Below are positions 61,388 to 64,000 of a DNA stretch of 64,000 nt, in pieces. The notes beneath the pieces are model-generated. The model saw only the letters and a list, made by a program, of their open reading frames with translations. It was not told the origin of the DNA and ran no database searches. The position numbers were made by a program, and so were the translations under genes. Location: contig CANGTR010000004.1 of assembly GCA_947456855.1 (NCBI GenBank), forward strand, positions 1 through 64,000, in the 5' to 3' direction. Source of the stretch: Sphingobacteriia bacterium (GTDB taxonomy: Bacteria; Bacteroidota; Bacteroidia; Chitinophagales; Chitinophagaceae). Positions within the stretch are counted from its first letter, which is position 1. Each line of letters begins with the position of its first letter.

Positions 61388-61419
61388 GTGGCGAAGTTAC
61401 AACTCCGCCACCTTTTTTT
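61388..61419. terminator. bidirectional terminator-like hairpin upstream of purF
   Basis: GTGGCGAAGTT and AACTCCGCCAC form a stem with one mismatch and a 2-base loop. The plus side is followed by seven T and the minus side by TTTCTTTT. On the minus strand it lies between the FMN reductase stop and the purF ATG, only 18 bases before the latter. Confidence 0.6.
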
Positions 61420-61422
61420 ATA

Positions 61423-61980
61423 TTATTTATATGCCGATGCTGTTTGAAGGGTTTCCGCTAACCAAAGAAACTCTTGTAGAAAATTATCTACCGATTTTTT
61501 AAAGCCAGGATCTAGTAAATTACCCGCTTCATCAAACTTTTTATCAATAAAAGGAGTGATCAGCATATGTGGTGAGGCAATTCCAAATAAGCCAGGTACC
61601 AACAACAATAATTGCTGAGATGCCCGAATTCCGCCCATACCTCCCACGGAAGCTGGTGCTAAACCGAAGGCCTTTCTGGCTTGTTTGGGAAAATAGTCGA
61701 GGAGATTTTGCATGGCTGGAGAATAACTGCCATTGTACTCTGGGGTAACCAAAATAAATGCGTCAGCTGCAAACATCCTTTCCGCCAAAGGCTTGTATTG
61801 TTCAGGTGTATTCTCTACAGAATTGAATACATTCTGCAATAAGGGTAAATTCCATTCACGTATATCGACGATGCCAACTTGGTGTTCGGTAATTGCTTCA
61901 ATTTCTTGCTTTAAGTGTAGGGCCAAACGGAAGGTTACGCTGTTTTGTCGGGGGCTACCTGCGATTATTTCAATATTCAT
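61423..61980 (-). CDS. NAD(P)H-dependent FMN reductase / flavodoxin-fold oxidoreductase
   Basis: A 185-residue flavodoxin-like protein of the FMN-reductase family. IIAGSPRQNSVTFRLA is the phosphate loop for FMN, and VTPEYNGSYSPAMQNLLDYF is the isoalloxazine-binding loop; ASVGGMGGIRASQQL follows. Such enzymes reduce flavins, quinones, azo compounds or chromate with NAD(P)H. It lies downstream of the two pirin genes and the MarR gene on the same strand, a set that resembles quinone- or redox-responsive operons. The purF leader hairpin follows its stop. Confidence 0.88.
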   Translation of the reverse strand: MNIEIIAGSPRQNSVTFRLALHLKQEIEAITEHQVGIVDIREWNLPLLQNVFNSVENTPEQYKPLAERMFAADAFILVTPEYNGSYSPAMQNLLDYFPKQARKAFGLAPASVGGMGGIRASQQLLLLVPGLFGIASPHMLITPFIDKKFDEAGNLLDPGFKKSVDNFLQEFLWLAETLQTASAYK

Positions 61981-62023
61981 ATACTACTAACAATTATTGG
62001 TGAATTTGGTTTATATTCTTGTA

Positions 62024-62908
62024 TTAATCTTCGATAAGCACTCCCATTTTTCCCATTTGATAATCCCTGAATGCTTCCATGATTTCAGTTTGATTGTTCA
62101 TCACAAATGGACCATGTGATGCAACTGGTTCATTTAAAGGCTCGCCTGTTCCCATCAGTAGCAAACAGTCTTCCAAAGCGTTGATATTGATTCCATCACC
62201 ATCTTGATTTAAAACGGCCATGTGATTGGCTTTGACCAAAGAATTACTTGCATCGCTCGTTTCGCCCAAATTCACCAAGCCATTCAAAACATAGATAAAT
62301 GCTTGATGAGTTTTTTCGAAAGGAATAAAATAAGTGGCTCCCGCTTTCATTTTTATGGTGAACATATTAATGGGAGATTGGGGTACAATTGGTCCTTTTA
62401 ATCCAGCCAATGATCCTGCAATTACTTGAATAGTAGTTGCTTGATCTTCGCTAATCAATGTGGGCGTATCTTCTTTGGTAAGTGGTAAATAAACAGGTGC
62501 GTCCATTTTATTTTTTGCTGGCGAATTGATCCATAATTGAATCAACTCTTGCTTACTACCTAAGTCATGAATATCGGCTGGAGGTCTTTCGCTGTGAATC
62601 AGGCCCATACCAGCATTCATCCATTGTGTTCCACCAGCGTAAACAATATGATCGTTTCCTCTGCTATCGCGATGGTGTACACCACCTTCAAAAATAAAAG
62701 TAACTGGAGAAAATCCACGGTGAGGATGTGCGCCCACTCCAGCATTTTTAAGATCGGCATCTTTGGCTACATCAATTTTTGCATGATGCAATAATAAAAA
62801 TGGATTCAACATATCTACATTGGCTGAAGGCAATGCCTGACGAATTGGGAAGCCACCCATATTCATGGGCTGTCCGTATTCTATCGATTGAATGGTTCTG
62901 TTTTTCAT
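62024..62908 (-). CDS. pirin family protein
   Basis: A bicupin of about 294 residues. The N-terminal cupin shows the metal-ligand pattern PFLLLHHAKI, GVGAHPHRGFSPVTFIFEGGVHHRDSRGN and MGLIHSERP, as in pirins with quercetinase-type Fe/Ni/Cu sites (His, His, His, Glu). The C-terminal cupin is degenerate (GATYFIPFEKTHQAFIYVLNG). Some pirins cleave quercetin-like flavonoids; others are redox sensors. The ATG at 62908 is chosen over the TTG at 62914. It is six bases after the second pirin gene in one operon. Confidence 0.93.
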   Translation of the reverse strand: MKNRTIQSIEYGQPMNMGGFPIRQALPSANVDMLNPFLLLHHAKIDVAKDADLKNAGVGAHPHRGFSPVTFIFEGGVHHRDSRGNDHIVYAGGTQWMNAGMGLIHSERPPADIHDLGSKQELIQLWINSPAKNKMDAPVYLPLTKEDTPTLISEDQATTIQVIAGSLAGLKGPIVPQSPINMFTIKMKAGATYFIPFEKTHQAFIYVLNGLVNLGETSDASNSLVKANHMAVLNQDGDGININALEDCLLLMGTGEPLNEPVASHGPFVMNNQTEIMEAFRDYQMGKMGVLIED

Positions 62909-62914
62909 GATCAA

Positions 62915-63628
62915 TTATTTGATTTGCATAGGAACTTCTATTAATAATAATTCTGCATCGGTACTTGCTTGAATGGCTAATTCGCCTGTTCCATCAATAC
63001 CAAGTCCATCCCTTTCATTCAATTCAATACCATTGATGGTAACATCGCCTTTGATCAAGAAAGCGTAAACACCGTTTTCACTTTTGTGCAATGCATATGT
63101 TGTTGTAAAATCTTTGGATAAATTAGCAAGTGAAAACCATGCATCCTGGTTGATCCAAACAGCTTTATCATCATCTGGTGCAACAACTGTAAGTATTTGA
63201 TTGATTCTATCTGCCGGGTTGAATGATTTTTGCTCGTATCGAGGTTCGATATTTTGGGTTTTAGGAAACACCCATATTTGCAAAAATTTTACTTCTTTGT
63301 TTTTATTCGCATTCATTTCGCTATGCGCTATTCCACTACCAGCACTCATGATCTGAACATCATGTTGACGAATAATTTCATTTCTTCCTGTACTATCACT
63401 GTGATGTAAATCTCCTTCCAATGGAATAGAAACAATTTCCATGTTATCATGAGGGTGTTTACCAAATCCCATTCCTGCTGCTACCGTATCGTCGTTTAAA
63501 ACGCGAAGAGCGCCAAAATGCATTCTTGCCGGATCATGGTAATGACCAAAACTAAAACTATGGTAACTATTGAGCCATCCAAAACTATTGTGGCCCCTGG
63601 TTGCTGCTTTGTGTAAGATTGTATTCAT
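62915..63628 (-). CDS. pirin family protein, YhhW-like
   Basis: A shorter bicupin (237 residues). The first cupin carries the metal site FGKHPHDNMEIVSIPLEGDLHHSDSTG and GSGIAHSEMN, the same His-His-His-Glu set as YhhW, for which quercetin 2,3-dioxygenase activity has been reported. SFSFGHYHDPARMHFGALRVLNDD at the start is diagnostic. It is the first gene after marR, and a palindrome overlapping its putative -7 box could be the MarR operator. Having two pirin paralogues in tandem is common in Bacteroidota. Confidence 0.93.
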   Translation of the reverse strand: MNTILHKAATRGHNSFGWLNSYHSFSFGHYHDPARMHFGALRVLNDDTVAAGMGFGKHPHDNMEIVSIPLEGDLHHSDSTGRNEIIRQHDVQIMSAGSGIAHSEMNANKNKEVKFLQIWVFPKTQNIEPRYEQKSFNPADRINQILTVVAPDDDKAVWINQDAWFSLANLSKDFTTTYALHKSENGVYAFLIKGDVTINGIELNERDGLGIDGTGELAIQASTDAELLLIEVPMQIK

Positions 63629-63644
63629 AAGAATTGTTTTATAT

Positions 63645-63658
63645 TAAATGTATATACA
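63645..63658 (-). promoter_or_regulatory. putative MarR operator overlapping the pirin -7 box
   Basis: TGTATATACA (63649-63658) is a perfect 10-bp palindrome. It overlaps TACATTTA (minus strand, 63645-63652), one mismatch from TAnnTTTG and 16 bases before the pirin ATG. TTAAAT and ATTTAA lie on either side. The gene just upstream encodes a MarR regulator. Confidence 0.4.
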
Positions 63659-63679
63659 CCTATTTAAGGTAAAAAAAAC

Positions 63680-64000
63680 TTATTCGGTTCCGCGTAATTT
63701 TTCCAAGAGTTCATTGATCGTTGCTGCATCGGTCGATTTCATTACTATATTGGTTTCCATCAAGTCATTGATTTTTTCAGTTGTTGCCATTAAAATAGCA
63801 ATGCCGCTTTGTGTTAAAGAAATCACGGTTTCTCTTTTATCGAAAGGAGAATCTGCCCGTTTTACCAATTTCTTAATCACCAAACGATCAATGATTCTTG
63901 GTACATTAGAACTTTTCTCAATCATTCTGCAACCAATATCTTTCACACACATTTGTTCTGGATGTTTGCCTTTTAAAATGCGCAGTACATTGTATTGTTC
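63680..64000 (-). CDS. MarR-family transcriptional regulator (N-terminus outside window)
   Basis: The frame runs out of the window at 64000; the track's ATG at 63952 is internal, since EQYNVLRILKGKHPEQ upstream of it is a typical part of the MarR recognition domain. VKDIGCRMIEKSSNVPRIIDRL and RETVISLTQSGIAIL form the winged helix, and the protein ends in LLEKLRGTE. It probably represses the pirin-pirin-FMN reductase genes that follow 51 bases downstream. The effector is unknown; phenolics or oxidants are common for this family. It is also a close relative of the deleted MarR remnant at 14.7 kb. Confidence 0.88.
   Translation of the reverse strand, partial: EQYNVLRILKGKHPEQMCVKDIGCRMIEKSSNVPRIIDRLVIKKLVKRADSPFDKRETVISLTQSGIAILMATTEKINDLMETNIVMKSTDAATINELLEKLRGTE

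Noticed and set aside
1-64000. tRNA/rRNA genes, CRISPR arrays, prophage or IS elements
   Set aside because: Looked for T-loop-like sequences, regular repeats, transposase and phage genes; none seen.

Overview
The window is one dense, AT-rich chromosomal segment (GC content looks below 40% by eye; not computed). It most likely comes from a Bacteroidota member, probably of the Chitinophagaceae. Supporting signs are exact TAnnTTTG -7 boxes upstream of many starts, little visible Shine-Dalgarno, a split transketolase, an IPExxxVDY-type protein, a DUF187/GHL10 hydrolase, a long PurF and an rsfS-ftsH-LUD operon. There is no phage, IS element, CRISPR array, rRNA or recognisable tRNA. No gene-free gap exceeds 300 bases; the emptiest stretch (about 9.95-10.23 kb) holds a decayed gene.

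Layout. 0-5 kb: the tail of a lipid kinase, a membrane patatin, heme A synthase, RNase HII and a Sua5-type tRNA-modification enzyme with a terminator-like hairpin in its leader. 5-9.6 kb: orphan NarL-type regulator, KorB without KorA, an AhpD-like protein and an S9 peptidase. 9.6-13.5 kb: gene remnant, DUF2442/DUF4160 pair, serS, a small conserved protein, gcvH and VanZ. 13.7-22.6 kb: radical SAM/SPASM protein, a MarR deletion scar, GHL10 hydrolase, OmpL-like porin, SRPBCC protein, a UvrD-type helicase fused to an Fe-S nuclease, and an Ig-like lipoprotein. 22.6-32.6 kb: hydroxyacyl-CoA dehydrogenase, MerR, the operon rsfS-ftsH-LUD-GGCT-lpxH divergent from birA, then selD, an IPExxxVDY protein and an M28 peptidase. 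32.7-43.9 kb: feoB, class A-like serine hydrolase, bcp, the N-terminal half only of carB, the C-terminal half only of transketolase, pdxH and an RND pump with its adaptor. 44-48 kb: an SDR-SDR-acyl-CoA dehydrogenase-phosphotransferase operon resembling a split ACAD10/11 or LvaA/LvaC route for 4-hydroxyacyl-CoAs. 48-56 kb: CarboxypepD_reg protein, esterase with ParA, chrA with a 2OG oxygenase, DUF3089 lipoprotein, recQ. 56-64 kb: kdsD, manC, a FabH-like synthase, purF, FMN reductase, two pirins and the C-terminal part of a MarR regulator.

Most of this is housekeeping. The less ordinary points are: (i) lone halves or partners of normally paired enzymes (CarB-N, Tkt-C, KorB, SelD, an RND pump without its outer-membrane channel); (ii) the ACAD/APH/SDR operon; (iii) two gene scars hidden in intergenic DNA, a MarR gene reduced to its two ends and a frame-broken membrane protein; (iv) terminator-like hairpins directly upstream of sua5 and purF; (v) several -7 boxes only 4-6 bases from the start codon, suggesting leaderless mRNAs. 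No clearly new multi-gene defence or mobile system is visible.
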